Assembly: GCA_009767595.1 (NCBI GenBank)
Contig: VSDK01022274.1
Coordinates: forward strand, 257,339-321,338
Direction of reading: 5' to 3'
DNA from: Symbiodinium kawagutii
Taxonomy: Eukaryota; Sar; Dinophyceae; Suessiales; Symbiodiniaceae
DNA: 64,000 bases
Part shown: positions 31,701 to 46,700 of the stretch, in pieces
Position numbering within the stretch: position 1 is the stretch's first letter
How the letters are laid out: each line of letters starts with the position of its first letter
Program-made: the position numbers and the translations under genes
Notes under the pieces: generated by a model
The model's database searches: none
What the model saw: only the letters and a program-made list of their open reading frames with translations
Told to the model about the DNA's origin: nothing

Positions 31701-34700
31701 GAACATTATATTTGTTTGCCAGCAACTGGTGACCATGATCAATTTTGACTCATATATATTTAGATACACCATCCTTGACTGCAATGTGATTTACTACGAT
31801 CATCATTTGTTTTAACAAATCAGAATTGTGTTTGAATTTAATGCTTCATTATTGACGACTATTGACTATGATGATCCACTTTAGCACAGTTAATCAGAAT
31901 CATCACTTATCAATACATTCCCCTATTTTGTTCAACATCATAGCGGCTTGATCATCACTCCACACCTGGGGGGTTGTCGCCCAAGGATGAATTTTCGGAA
32001 CAGTTGGTCCCTTGCAATACTCAGTGCGGGAGCCCTGCAGGGCACTTTGCAGCACAGTTGGACAATCAAAAATGTAAAATCGTTTTTTGAAAAAAACAAA
32101 TGTGTACATGTACCTTGACATATACATAGACATATTACGGACAGCAAATGTTTGCGTGTACATGCATGTTTTTTGTTTCTATTTATTTCACTACCGACAA
32201 CACGTATGTATTAATTATATTGTATACGCGGTTGTATACGTCCGACCTATGAAAACCAATGACTTTTCCAAACAAAACAAAAACATTAGTGAAAAAACAC
32301 AAAATCCAAATCAAAATCAAAAATAAGAAATCCCACTGAAAATGAGTGAACAATAAAAAATCCCAAAAAAGCAGACAAGCCCCAGGGCTGTCACCACCAG
32401 AGGTACGCCCGTATTTGGTTCGCGAATCTATGACGCAGCAGTTCGACCAAAAGAATGTACCCCCGGGAAAACCGACATCCACTGGATTGGCTGATTGGAA
32501 ATGTTTGGCTGTGGATCAAAACCCTGGACTGCCCCTATGGCTGGCTATTAACCATTGTATCCCCTACTAGTAACCATTGATTTGGTTAATAATGACCCAC
32601 AACCATATATGTGATTAAAGCAAAGTTTTCCTATCAATGTTCCCATCAACCAACCCGGTGAAACACCTTGAACTCCATTTCGAGATGGATACAACTCAGC
32701 AAGATTTTCAGGGAGCTGAGTCTGCTGGTGAACCCTGAAATCTTGCTGAGTTGTAGAATCATTGAGATGGGTTACAACTGTTAATCATTGACTTCTGTCA
32801 CAACTCATCAAGATTTCTTGTGTTAAACTGTAAATAGTAAACTTCTCAATGGAGGTGAGTCTGCTGGCTACTGATGACTGTTCGCCGCGAATGCTGGAAA
32901 TACCAACAGGTGATCACCATCATCACCATCATCATCACCACTACCATCATCGTCATCATAATCAACAATCATGTAATAATATGTATATATATATACATAT
33001 CTTTATTTATTCCCTAGCTGTCCCCCTCAGATAACCCTTAATTAACCATTGCTGTTGACCATCATCACCACTACTTATATCCTGCGCTTTGCATACACCG
33101 GTCGCAAAAGCGATTGAAAGCCTTCAGCAGTTTTCAGGGGGGGTGACTCATATGGGGTGGTTGATTAAATAAATACTAGGTATTGTTTTGACATTTTGGG
33201 GTGGGAGGGACTGAAGTGGTCAATACTAGGGGATGCTAAGCAACAAAAGCGCGTTAACGAGTATTAGTTGGGGGCACGCTGTTTCCCAAATATGTGAGAT
33301 AATTGGTTGGTTGACTAGATATTTTTAACAGGGGTTGAAACTACCAACCAGTTGATCATTGTTACTTAATACATGTGTTTACCCATGATTAACATTGTTC
33401 ACCCATGGTGAACGAACATTTGGCAATGATTAACAACCATTGTGTACCCATGACTACTTGCTCATTAGTGCAGTCATTGCTCATGAGCCCAGGTGGTAAC
33501 AATCAATGATAATTAGATAATGTCAATTGTTCACCAATGGGCGTAATCCTATACGTTTTTTCCAATGATGATTAACTTAAGACAATTGATTGATGTTAAC
33601 AATGACCAGCCAACGGTCATTGGTCAGTAATTGTTAGCCATGTTAGTTCCTAGGGGCCCCCCCAACCATGGTTCACCCCCACCTATCAATGACGAAGCTT
33701 CGATCGACGCATGCTTCGCAACGGCCTGAGGCCGTGCAAAACCAGGCCAGTCCGCGGGGGACGTTGTGCTGGCTGCAAGGGCAACATCACTAATGGTGTA
33801 GCAATGGTTAGGTCCGGGTCGTAGCCATGGGACCCAGTGGTTAGTAGCTCCCCTGTGACTGGGATATATCTTCTGAGTAAGTGGTTAGTATGGCCATGGT
33901 ATATCCCAGTCAATATGGCCATGGTATATTCCAGTCATAAGCTGTCTAAGTGGTTCGTAAACATGGTTAGTTCACCTATTTACCAATGGTGTAACCCCCA
34001 AAAAAGGTACTTACATTCACCATGGTAACTAAGTAGTCAATTTGTGGGATGATCATCCAGGTATTGACAATTGACTAAGATTAGGACCCCTGAGCATTCT
34101 TAAGCGTTATAAATCATGTTAAAAGCGGTTGGTCGCTAAGATGAACCGCTATTGATCAGTTATCAATCAATGTTAGCCTTCTACTACCCTTTGTTCAACT
34201 AAACTGGCAATGGCATCCAGCATTTCTAGATGGCTTCCCAAGGTTTCCCTGTAAACAATGGAGATCTTCCATTACCAGATTAGTTTACCAGAAGGTTTAA
34301 CATGGTCGGTGATCCAGTCAAGCATTGACCGTAGGCGGCTGCGTGATGTATCTTCAACCTGGCCATCACATCGCCAAGCGATTGTGAATTTGACAAGGGC
34401 ATGGACTGGTTGGAGTCTGTTGACAAGCATGGCATGTCATGGTTTGAGGCAATTTCGCACGAAGTAATTGCCCCAGAAATTGAGCACTTCCATCATAATT
34501 CTGCTCAGAATTGCCTGAAATATCATGGTTTCCCGAACTGCCCCAGAAATACGGTTTCGCACAAAGCTATGGCTGTGGGTCAAAACCCCCTACCCCTTGT
34601 TCCCCTACCATTAGCCATTGTTTCCCCTAGGAAATTGTTGGTCATTATCCCCCATGAAATTGTTTCTTTAATATTGACCCACAGCCATATATAAGTGGTA

Positions 34701-37700
34701 TATATATGTATATATATATAGTATATATCCCCTAGAATTGTCAGTTATCATCCCCCATGATGAACCTTGAACCAGCTATGATTGGTTGGTTCACAGCTTG
34801 ACCCACTGCCATGTTAGATGGCTCACAGCGCCCGCCAGGTGCGAGCTCAGCAACAAGTGGGAACCCGTGACACCCTGTAACGCTGCCTGCGGCAAGGGGC
34901 ACTTCAAAGTCATGAAGAAGGCCATGGCGGAAGGGCGGGCTCTGGGAGGTTGGCCTCGGCCTTGGGACATGTGACATGGTGGTTGGGTGAGGTGAATCAA
35001 GTGGTGAAGGGTGCTGGTTGATGCTGCTTAAGACTGCTTAATATTGCTTAATGAATAGCTCATAATCGTTTGTGATGGTGAAGTATGGCTAATAATGGTT
35101 GATCACAAGTAAGGCAAACTATTATTATCCTCATTTGTGATGCTGATCATGATGAATGATGCAGAATAGTGAGCTGATTCAAGGCATTTGAAGGCCAGGT
35201 TCATTGATCGATCAATGGTGGTGGCTCAGATCATGGAGGGTCAACTTGGTCGTAGCACCGTTGGTTGATGATCAGAATGATTGTACCATCAATTACTAAG
35301 CAACAATAAGGGGATATGAATGTGAATGCAGTGGTTTAATACAATGGTTTAAGGTGGTATAAATAGATGTGGACTTTTGGCTAAGATGAGTTATTTGATA
35401 ATGGCGGTGGAATAAAATTCTCCGTGTTTGGTCATTGGCCTACTTGCTTAGCAGCCAAAAACAGATTGCACATTGGTCACTGTCATAGGGGGTTCTCAAT
35501 AGGGAACCCCCAAGGTCATGGCTGGTTCATATGGGTTATTACTATAGACGGTTATTAAATTAGGATAATTGGGGGGTTCGCCTATTTTGAGAAACGCTCA
35601 TATGGCTGGCAAATGCTCTTCAATGGGTACTTAATGCTGGTCAATGGATCAATGAAGCTTCATGGCTAACGGTTGTGAATGGCTGGCGAATGAAGGTGAA
35701 TGGACGATGTTAACCGATTAGATTATCAGCAGATAGTCATATGAAGCGATACGTGTTGATATGATATAATGAAGCAGCCAAAACGAGGAAGGTATCTAAG
35801 CTTAGCCCTGTAGTTGTTGGATGCCAACTTTATATGGATTTCGCAATCGCTGTGCAATATAGAGATAACCAGCCAATGAGTCCCCCATAAACATTACTGG
35901 GAAATAAACTTATCAACCAGCCAAAAAAATGAGACCTTTCTAGACACCTGAGATTTGCAATTTTTATCGGAGTTCAGGAGACTCTTCTACCTGTGAACCG
36001 CTGCGAAGTATATGATCAGCGATTGGCAATCAGTCAATTCGCTTCATTTTTTTGGTTATGAGGTGAAGTTCCTTCAGAATAGGAGATTCATTGGGCTGAT
36101 GTGAACAAAAGCCCGTCCAGTTTGATGAGTTTGCCCATCCCTTTTCGATTAACGATGCCTTCGTATGGACAAAAGTCCTACTATTCAAACAGTTGTTGTA
36201 TGAATCTCTCCGTTTTGGAGCGAGATCACGAATGGCTGGTTGGTCTGAAATAGCTCAGTTGGCTCTTGAGTAGGCTTGTTGTATTCACTGTTTATGCAAG
36301 TAATGGCCAAGAATGGCTAATGCTGATTGATAATGGCCAATAGTGGCCAATAGAAACTGATAGTGGCTAATAGAAAGTAACAATGGCTAATGGTTGATAA
36401 TGGGTAATAATGTTTGATATTTACTGACTACTTAACAATTCAGTCCCTTCACGTGAACAGTGAGACACTGGTAGGGACAGTGGACCCCCGAAGAAAAAAT
36501 GAATGGACAAATGCTTGGTGGGAGTAGAGCGGTTGATAGGGGTTTAGTGAAGGTTTTAGGGTGCTTAAATGTGCTTAATAATAGACAATAGTAGGGGATG
36601 ATAAGCAACGATAGGGGTAAGAACCATTAATAATTGCTAATCATGCAGCATAATTACGAACCAACAACAATGGATAAATAACTACTGCTTGAGGGTTTGT
36701 TTGACCTTTCCCCAAGTATTTAGGGATGGTTGGTTCGTTGACTCGTATTTTTCATAGGGCTTGAAACCACCAACCAGAAAAAAAAGTGCAAAGAAAGAAT
36801 TACCTCAACAAACTCATGAGAAAGGTGGGTTCCACAGAGTGGTACCCCCGCTGGTTAGATTTGTTGGTTTATAACCCACCATTCAGTATAGCTACATCTA
36901 CCCTTTGCATCCCTTGGCCTGGTAATTATCCTAGTTGTTACCTAAGTTAACGGGCCGCGGGGGTACCACTCTGCAGGAACTCTTCCGGAACTCTTCGGGG
37001 CCATGGCAAGGACCGTGCGATGCCCTGCCTCCGTTCGTTGCCCGCAGGTCTTGCAGAAAGAAGCGGATGATGCGGTGCAGCATGGGCCTGGTGGTGTCAG
37101 CCAAGTGGCATCGTAGATCATGGCGAAGAACTCATGGTTACTGGGTGGATTACAGCTATGAACTTAGCTGAGCTTAGCTTTTTTGGGATATGATCTAACA
37201 GCCACCAAGGTTACACTCCTGTAATTCAACATGGCAATGGGACATGACAATATTTTATGTTAGATTACCAAAGGGTACTTAGGCTGATGAATTCTTGATT
37301 GAGAATAGAGAATGATAACCTTGTATCAACCTTATTTCAACCTTAGATATCAACCTTATTACCTTATATGGAGCTGGCTATCAACCAACCATCGATACAA
37401 TCAATCGATATATTTCCAATACTCTCTGGAGAAAAAAAAACATGGCATTTGGGCATCCACCACTACGATGCGCATCAAGTGCGGAATAGAGCACACCTCG
37501 CATGACGAGTCACTCAGTTCTGGGTTGGCCAGATTGCCGACATCACCACAACGTGCCGTAATGCTTCCCCTACGAGCAGAGTTACCTGCAGTGGTAATGA
37601 CACGTATCAGATATCCCGACTAGATATGGAGAAATTATCACCAAGAGATTGCAAATTGTCAATACTCAAGCGTTCGGGACAAGGACACGCCACCAACGCA

Positions 37701-40700
37701 GCAAGATGATCTCAAAGGCTTGAGGTCAGATGTTGTTTGACTGGACGAGCCCACAGGTTTCATTGAACAGTCCGCAATGTTTGGATGTGCATCCCATTTG
37801 ATCGTAGCGACTGAGATTCACCATGGTTATAGGAGTCAGCTCACCCACTTTGTAGCTCACCTACTATGGTTTCACAAGATATGGCGGTAGAGATGGGGAA
37901 CACAACTAGAGGTTGACAAGTAACATGTAACAAACAGCTCTTGATAATTAGCAATAGCGGTCTTTGCTACTAGTTACAGTACTTGCTAATTTGATAGGCT
38001 GCCAATAATGACCCGAACCAGTTAATAGCTACAAATACTACAAATACTGACAGTTATTCATAAGAAGGCTATGGTGACTTCAATCAGTATAACCAACCAA
38101 AGCTAATCAGCTGCTGTGGATAAGAATTGTATCTCTAACACTTTCTTCATAAACAATTAACAACTAGTTGATTGACAGATATTAGTAACCACTCAGAAGC
38201 AAGTGTTGATAAGTCAAAGTAAAATACCAACCAGTTTATTAGCAATGGCGAATTCCATCAGCCGGTAAGCAGCCCCCGTTTCTGATGGACGAATTCCAAT
38301 GTCACCAGTTTTTATGTGCAGTTGGGGGTTGAACTCGCATATTGAACAAACGCCTACAACTATGTTAAATGATGGTTCAATGATCAATGGTTAAACCAGT
38401 TCAACTACCATCATGAATGGTTCAACCATCAATTTACCATAATCGCTCAACCATCAAATAAGCATGGTTAATTGATGGTTGATTGATGGTTTTACCAGGA
38501 GTCAAACCTCAAACTAACCATGTTCAGTTGCCAGTTGCCAGCCGTGGGGAACCTCCTGGCGCACTTCGGCCAGACCTGCATCCCGGAGTACAAGTGGTTG
38601 CCCTGCGAGCGCCAGAAGTGCACCGAGTCAGAAGCTCAGCCGTGGCGCAGTAGTGCCAAGGTCCAGGAGCTTGCTGGGAGTTCTATGGTGGTACCATGGG
38701 ATGTTCGATTTTTATGGGTGAAATTAGGTGAATATGGTGAATAATCATCATGATTACACGTCATTATGGTTGGTTATCAACAACCATTATGGTCAAACAT
38801 CTTATCCACCATTTATGGTGAAATCAGCTGACTAATTGGTGGGTTTGATTCACAGTTTTTATTTCCCTAATCTTAATAAATGATTGGTTGGTTGACTCAT
38901 ATTTTTCATAGGGGTTCAAACCATCAACCAGGGTGAATATAGTCGTGAATGATAATAGGGAACAATACCAAACAATCATGGTTAAACAACTGTTTGCGGG
39001 TCTTTTGTATGGAACCATTGGATTTTCGATGGTTAATGATGGTTAAACATGTGGTTCACTACGGGGGATAGCCAACATCGAGTTCTCTCATGTTTGATGG
39101 TAAATCCGAAGTTGTTTATGGGATGGTTCTTCAACGACATGGCTGTGGCACAATACCCTTGTAGTTGGGATACGAACTACTACCCTCTGGTAAACTAACA
39201 TAGCAATGGAAAATCCACCATAAATGGATGATTTCCCAGTCAGGGTTTTCCTGACAAAATGGTGGTTTTCCCAGCCAGCCATGTTAGTTTACCACAGGGT
39301 AACCATTCGTTTGTTGAGCAATATCGACACCCAAACGGATCTCGAGTTGGCTGATATCCACCAACCTGCTAGACTTGTCATGTTTGTTTCTGTGCATCTA
39401 AGATAGGTAATGATTATCAACATACAACCACATGAAACGCATTTGTTTAACCAAGTATTGGTCAAATGTTTTTTCAATGTCCCCTATTAGCTAGATTTTG
39501 TAGCGATCATTAGCCTGTCCTATCCAACATGAACCTGTAGCAAGCATCATAAACAAGTACCATTATAGATCATCAACATCATGTAGTCATCAACAACTCT
39601 CGTCATAAACCTTGTTTGGTCACTTGTCAGTATTTTACGGCAGCTATCCAGTAGTACTTGTCACCGAAGGAATCACTTCAGCTACAACAAGCTTAGCGCC
39701 CACATTGTAGCCACTACCAGCTAGTGATACCCATCACAACAAACCACCGTTCTCACCCGAAACACTAAATAATATCGGCCATCACTGTCAATCAAGCATT
39801 ATCGACCATATGTTCGAGAAGAAATCATGTTCAACCATTGTCAACCATTATAATCAAGTCAAACCCTTATCAACCTTTAAATTAAACCATTATCAACCTT
39901 AATAAATGTATCCATGATCAACAATTAACCATCAATCAATCATCATTTTACCATCATTTCACCCTCACCTAGCCATCATTCAGCCACTACCACCACCCAA
40001 AGTCACCTAAGGTTCACGGTCTCTCGGGATTCCGCCACCTTGGTCCCGACGCCTGAAGAGAGGTACCAGCTGGGCTGGCCATGGTGTTTTGAGGATGCTC
40101 AATTGATGGTTTAATCGCTGAACATGATAGCGGCAGTGTGGTTGAATGATGGTTGAGAATGGCTAATAGTAGTTGATGATAATGGTTGACCAGAGTCGTT
40201 GATAGTATTAGTTTCAATGATTGATTGATGGTTGATCATGGTTAATGGTTGATAAAGGTTGATGAGCTTGTTTTTTCGTATTGTATTTTTAATGATTAAT
40301 CACCACTATGGTTGATCTTGGTTAATGATCGAATAGTAATAGTGTTTGATATGATATTGGTTAATGGTTGAACTATTGAAAAATAATGATGGTTTCATGA
40401 TGGTTGAATGGTAATGGTTGATAATTGATAATGATTAGTGATAATAGTTAATGATAATGGTTAATTATTGTAATCGTTCATTGGATGATGATGGTTATGA
40501 TGATGGTTGAATAGCAATGGTTCGCAACGGTTCATTATTGTTAGTATTGAGTATGATTATTGTTGATTATCATGATTGACTATTGTTGTTGATTATTGTT
40601 ATTGATCATCATTATTGATTGTTATGGATTAACCACGTAACTATTATGGTTGATAATGTGTAACGGTTGAATAATAAAAGTGATTTACAGGATATTGGAT

Positions 40701-43700
40701 AAAAGGGCTGAACTACTGAGAATAACTATAGTTGAACAGTAACGATAGTCAGGGGAATGGTTGATGATAGTGTTTGATTCAAGTGAGTCAATCACTCAAT
40801 CACTATCAACCTTGTCGACCACTGAACATGATAATGGCAACAGTTGAATGATGGTTGATAATTGTTGATAGTAGTTGATAATAATAGTTGATCATGGGTC
40901 GATAACCCTTTCAATGGGTGATTGATGCTTATTGGATGGTTGATTGTCCTTCAAAAATTCATATCATGAAACTTTTTTAATCACCAAGAACCATAAATTA
41001 ACCGTCATTATCACCCATCAACTACCCATTAATTGAAAAATAAATTGGGGGACAACAACCAGCAATTTCTTCTTATGGTAGTCACTCTAATGAATCAATG
41101 TCAACGGGCCATGATTGAATGGCACTGTGTCACGATGAACATGCTAAGGGGGCTGATCAATCACTGGTGCGGTGCGTTGAAAACAGGATCCAATTGTAGG
41201 ACTGTCCAAGGAAGTCACTTGCAGTTAGATGTCAAAGCATTCTTCGCATAGAACTGGATGTGCAGCTGGGGATTTAACCATGGTTGCAATCTCTATAAAG
41301 TAGCTGAACTAACCCCTAGAAACCATGGTTTCATGTAACCACTTACCTTCGCAGTGGGGGTGCACATCCAAGTATTCCCATCGTAGTTACCTTGGATGAG
41401 ACCTGACTGGGCTAGTTGAACCACAGCTCGTAGGAATCGAGCGAAGCCCAAGCTTGTGACAGCTTGTGGCACTGGATACTCCTGGCTTCGATAGTGGACA
41501 CAGTTGTGCATCACGGCCACAAGGCATTGTAGAGTTATTCCAAAATGATTCGTCTGACCATAGAGAGGTCAGTGCATCTCCAAGCTACTCCACCAGTTTT
41601 GCGACCCTCAACGGCCACAGTGGCCCACCATTGACCATCCGCTAAGTCTTTTTCAACTCCTGGCAAAAAGGCCTGCGTATGTGAGTCAAACCCCGTGACG
41701 AGGGGAGTAGGAGTCCACTAGACTTTCAACCATTTTGAAAGAGCAGGGGGGCAACGGCCCATCTTCCTACGTTACCCAACGAAGCTATAGAAGATGTGGC
41801 GGAAGTGTTCATGGACGCATGAACCTGCACCTGCTGTGATCACCGCTGTTTTCGCGCCCATTGTGGCAATACAAGGCCTTCATGGACAATGTCCATTGCT
41901 CACGACAAGAGGTCCAGAGAAAATTCCGACACTCTGAAATCTTGGATTTTCCAAGCCATGAATACGGTCTTTCAAGTGTGTGAAGAATGCTTTTTTCATT
42001 TAGAACTATTATTCACTAATGAACTCTTTGGTCAATAGTTGATTGCGACAAGTTCCTGAATTCATTTTTAGCCATACACGATGAACTATTGTTATCTTTT
42101 CCATCATGAACAATCAATTATGAACCGCTACGCGCTATTTGTCGAACTTTAAGCTAAATTATGCCAACAGTTGGTTCATTCAGCCAATGAAACGACGCAT
42201 TGAGTAAGTTTCATTTTCCATTTACAATCAATAAGCTACAGGTTTGAACCATGACCAACCATTTGCCATCAGTGATGAAGGAATCATGTTTATATCGCCT
42301 ATTGATGATGCAATTTAGGGGTCATTGTATGATCAGCTGTTTACCATCAATGAATCAATGAACTTTGATCATTTTATTAGCGACTGCTATTTTCTTATGA
42401 AGTCAAAGTGCATATTTACTGGTGAATATGCACTAATGAAAACTAGTATCAAGTGAACAGCATATTACCTATCAACCACTAGGATTTAACTATCAAGCGC
42501 ACTGATGGGCCATTTATCCATTTACTAATTTGGTATTTACTAGTATCAAATGAATAGCTGATCAGCACCTGATAGTTAAGTACTAGTGGTTGCATAATGG
42601 CATTGGTTGTTTCACAACGGGCATTAGTAACCACTAGTTCATACTTACCAGGATCACTATTCATAAACCCGTTGGTTACATCATGTTACATCCTTTGTCA
42701 TAGTTCATACTAAGTTATAGTAATAGTCACCAGTCAATAGTCATAGTTAGGAATTAGTCAACAGTCATAGTTATTACTAATTAGTTGATACGCATAGCTA
42801 ATAGTCATTTGCTAGCTGTTACTTTCGGTGAAGAGTCAATAGTTGACCACCAGCCAAAGGTTAGTAGTCAATTACCACTGATTCACACTGAATTGCTACT
42901 ACCACTATTAACTAGACTATTGAACACTGGTTAATTAAACTACTAACCACTAGTTGATGGTGGGTTGCTAGTGGTTCATAGTTGATGATTCTAGTTTAAC
43001 ACTGGTTCATTGCGTATCTACTACTTTCCATGAATTAGTTGATTAGTCAATGGTCAATTTGCTTTAGCCACTAATTCGCCACTCATGAACTACCATTAAC
43101 TATCTTGAGGTGATAGTTATTAGCCACTAGCTACTGGTCAGTAGTTAATTTCCAGTGCTTAATAGTGAATTACTACTATATATCCACTATCAACTAGACT
43201 ATTACTGGTGATTAGCCACTTATTTGCCACTCATTAACTATAGTCGTGGTTAGCCACTGGCTCATCAACTAATCAACTATAGTCAATAGTCAATTCGCCT
43301 TGTGGTTCATAGTCCTTTCATCCACCCTTGGCTCCAGGGTGGACTTAGTGCTGAGCTGGTCGCAGAAGACCTTGGCGCGGAAGATCACCATCCGGGCGCC
43401 TGCAGGCTACAAGGCGATGTAGGGGCACGGTGGTGGGGCAGGGGTAGCTGGGCTAAGGATGGCTAGGGCTAAAGGATGGCTAGGTGATGAATGGTGGTGA
43501 AATGATGGTGAAGTGATGGTGAAGTGATGGTGAAGTGATGGTGAAGTGATGGTGAAATGATGGTGAAATGATGTGAAATTAATGTTTGGTCATGGTATCT
43601 TTGTTTTTGAGATATGATTTGATGATTAACCAGCAGTTATGGTCATAATCGCGGGTCATAATTGGCATGCTCATCCATGGGCAGCTAAAACCTTTAGGTG

Positions 43701-46700
43701 GGCATCGTAGAGCAGGTGACCAGTTCGCAGTGGCGGGTGCCTCACAAGTCCGTTGTTGCAGCAGACCGTGACATGAAGCACACTCTGAGACAGATTCGGT
43801 CCTTTGAAATGCAAAAAACCAGGCTAACATCACTGATGGGTAAACCAACACGTAGGCCTGCAAGTCACACGCAGCTTTGCCAATCCAAAAGCAAAGCACG
43901 CGCTGAGACAATGTTCGCTTTGCCAAGTATCAGCCCGTTACGACCTTACCATTAGGCGCGCAGCGGTGGTCGAAGGCGCTGCTGGATGTTCTTGTCGCAA
44001 GTGCAGCAGGAAGATAGCTGAACTGAACTGACGGTTGGGGTCAAGTCCGCTATCGAACCAAACGACCCAATGAGACCAAGAGGGTTTTCGGGATAACATT
44101 TGCAAGATGATATGGTTTGACGTCCCGATGAGGCACACCAGAACTTGTGCACAGCAGATGGCTGGAGTGCGGGGCGAGCTCCGCATGTCGACCCCAAGGA
44201 CTCCATCCCCACCACCTGTGATATTTGAAGCACTGGAGTGGAAAGCCACCCTTGACTGAACCAGAGCAACGTCCTTGCGGCTGGGGAAGACTTCAACCAC
44301 AGGCAATACTCCGCGAGGCAGAAGAAAAAAATATGGCGGCTGGCGCAAGACTACCGGAAAACTCTCAGCCCGGAAGAACTGAGCGCAGTCGGTAGCTTGC
44401 TGAAGGTCCCACATGACAAGGCCACCCAAGCCTACGACGGAATGCCTAATCTGGAGCGCATGCCCATGAGCTTCCCAGGCAAATGCCGGTGCGGGAAGAA
44501 GCTTTTGGCCATCCAGTCGGCAAAGCAACATTGCGGGTCTGGAATTTGCACACAGGTCGCATCTCCTCCGCTGAGCGACCGCGATGACGGGGAGACTGAC
44601 GCGAGAGAGCCCCTGGGTGGTTCATTGTTGGTTGCGGCTTTTACATCACCACAGTGGCTTGGCAGTGGCTTACGACTTGGACCCTCCAGGAGCTGCGATG
44701 TTCAATGCACACGAACAGCAGGCTTAGCACAACAGAAATCCGCAGGATTGTGAATTTCTTTGTCCAAGAGCTGCCAGCACCCCCAAAGATTTGCATGCTT
44801 GGGGAAGATCTCTACAAGGCACGGCTTCAATTTGGAAGGTTTGACGGACTTACCTGCTCAGGAGCGTTGAACGAGCCAGTGACTGACTGGGGACCCCCAC
44901 GTTATGGTTGGAGTTTACTACTATAAATGGCCGCAAAAGGGCGATAAGTGAGGTAACCCTACGACTTGAGAAACCACCTTTGGGGGGTATTCATGGCTTT
45001 CTGAAAGACATGAACCACGCTTCCATTCATAGCAGACTGAACAATACTTGATTTATAGCAATTTTTTGGCCATCATCAGCGCTCTGGTCAAACACACACA
45101 AACAACAGAATTAAGAAATCACATGTTTGTTTTTTAGAATCAGTAACCCTAAACCCCAGACCCTAACTCATGTTAAGAAATATCCGATAAGCTCCCCAAC
45201 TGCAAACCCTCATCGGGACCTGTGTTGAGCACTTCCCCCATCATAGAACCGAGATTTGGGGAGATCTTTTGAATAGCGGGTTACTTCAAGTGGGGGAGAT
45301 GTTTGTTTGCAATCAACCAAGTTCAAAGGGAAGTAAAAGGTGGGAAAAAGCATAACATCCCAGATTGAGTGGAGATTACATACTCTAGAAAGACCACTGG
45401 CCATGTGATCAACAGCTTATCATGAACAAACCACCGAACATAAAATGCTTTATTGCCAACCTATATTATTCGCAGATATTATCAACACTGTTGCTGGTTC
45501 AGAAAATGTGATAATGATGATAATGACAAAAATGATTATGGACAATCAAGCACTTTTGGTTGGATGAGTTCCACGCATTTATCAACGATCAATTGCAGTT
45601 GGATGTTCCAATCGGATGTTCCACTGGGACGTTCCACTAGGTACAGTGTAATATCGTTAGTGACTGGCGCAGTAGCTACTCTACTCATTGGGGCCGTGGT
45701 ATTTGTAGGTTGCAGCCAGGGTGGTAAATACTCAAACCATCCCCAAATGTTTTGAACTATGATCAATGATAACATCAAAGTATCTTTCGTGCCATTTTGT
45801 CCCAAGAATACTTGTTCATCTATCGTCAATCACCCCAGCTGAACCATGACCAATCAGAGCCAGCCTGGTTCAACCAGACCACCCTTCACCACGCGGTGGC
45901 GCTCGCCAGTTCGGGGAGAAGGCAGGGGACCCCTGCACCATCAAGTTCCACAGCCTTCAGCCTCACATGGAGTACTGCCGTGTACGGGGCCCCGGTGTTG
46001 TCACCAGCTGATCCACCTGCGATCAACCATGATATTTGGGCGACTTGGAGGTGTGATGGTTGTAGTGTGGTTGATATTGTTAGTCGGAGTTGTTAGAGTT
46101 GAGTAGTTGAATATAGGCTATCGTTGGCTAGTTGAAATCTATGTATTCGAAATCTGTAGTTGGCTAAATGAAATCTTAGATGGTTGATCATTAGAGTTCA
46201 CAATTGTTGACCATTGTATCAACCATACTTGGATCATGCGAGTTGTGGTTGCTTATGAATCATAGAGAATCGTCATGTTATTTGTTCGTAGTTGGATTCA
46301 ACAATGGTGAATCATACTGCTATACCTGTTTAATCGATTTTTTATGAACTCTTAACCATTTGTTATGGTGAATCCGGCTCATAGTACATCATATAGTACA
46401 TTCAAAGAGATTCATTACATACCATTATGGTAAATCATAGCAGTATGATTTCAGGAATGTCCGTAAACAATCTGGCAAAGGACCGAATTTGGAATTTAAA
46501 GACGAACCGACCAGCTTCACTACTTTGTTTATTCACTTGTGGTCCATGAATTCACACAACCCCCTTTTACAAGTAGCGGATGACTAGCGGCATGTCATGA
46601 CCGGAGCTGGACTGACCAACGGCAGAACCAAAACGGGGCCCACCTCAGTGGCTTGAAAAACGGTTGGTGCCCACCTCATCTGGGTGGATTACAGCTATGA

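Larger units (their letters stand above)
30552..33697 (+). other. Long intron between TSP1 exons b and c
   Basis: Holds a family B repeat (31421-31530), a family C repeat (32506-32607), a long hairpin (32690-32755), CATCACCAT and TATATA microsatellites (32912-33004) and a family D repeat (about 33285-33345). A weak open stretch at about 32380-32480 (SPPEVRPYLVRESMTQQFDQ) and a GC-rich stretch at 31970-32060 are unexplained. Confidence 0.5.

Noticed and set aside
32912-33034. Short open frame with a poly-His run
   Set aside because: Direct product of the CATCACCAT microsatellite.
36950-37125. GC-rich island as a required TSP1 exon
   Set aside because: Exons d and e join in phase without it and already form a complete six-Cys repeat; its own frames show no TSP1 pattern.
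43938-44531. 197-residue minus-strand open frame
   Set aside because: No domain or compositional support, and the plus strand over the same bases carries better protein-like segments, including a Cys-rich patch.
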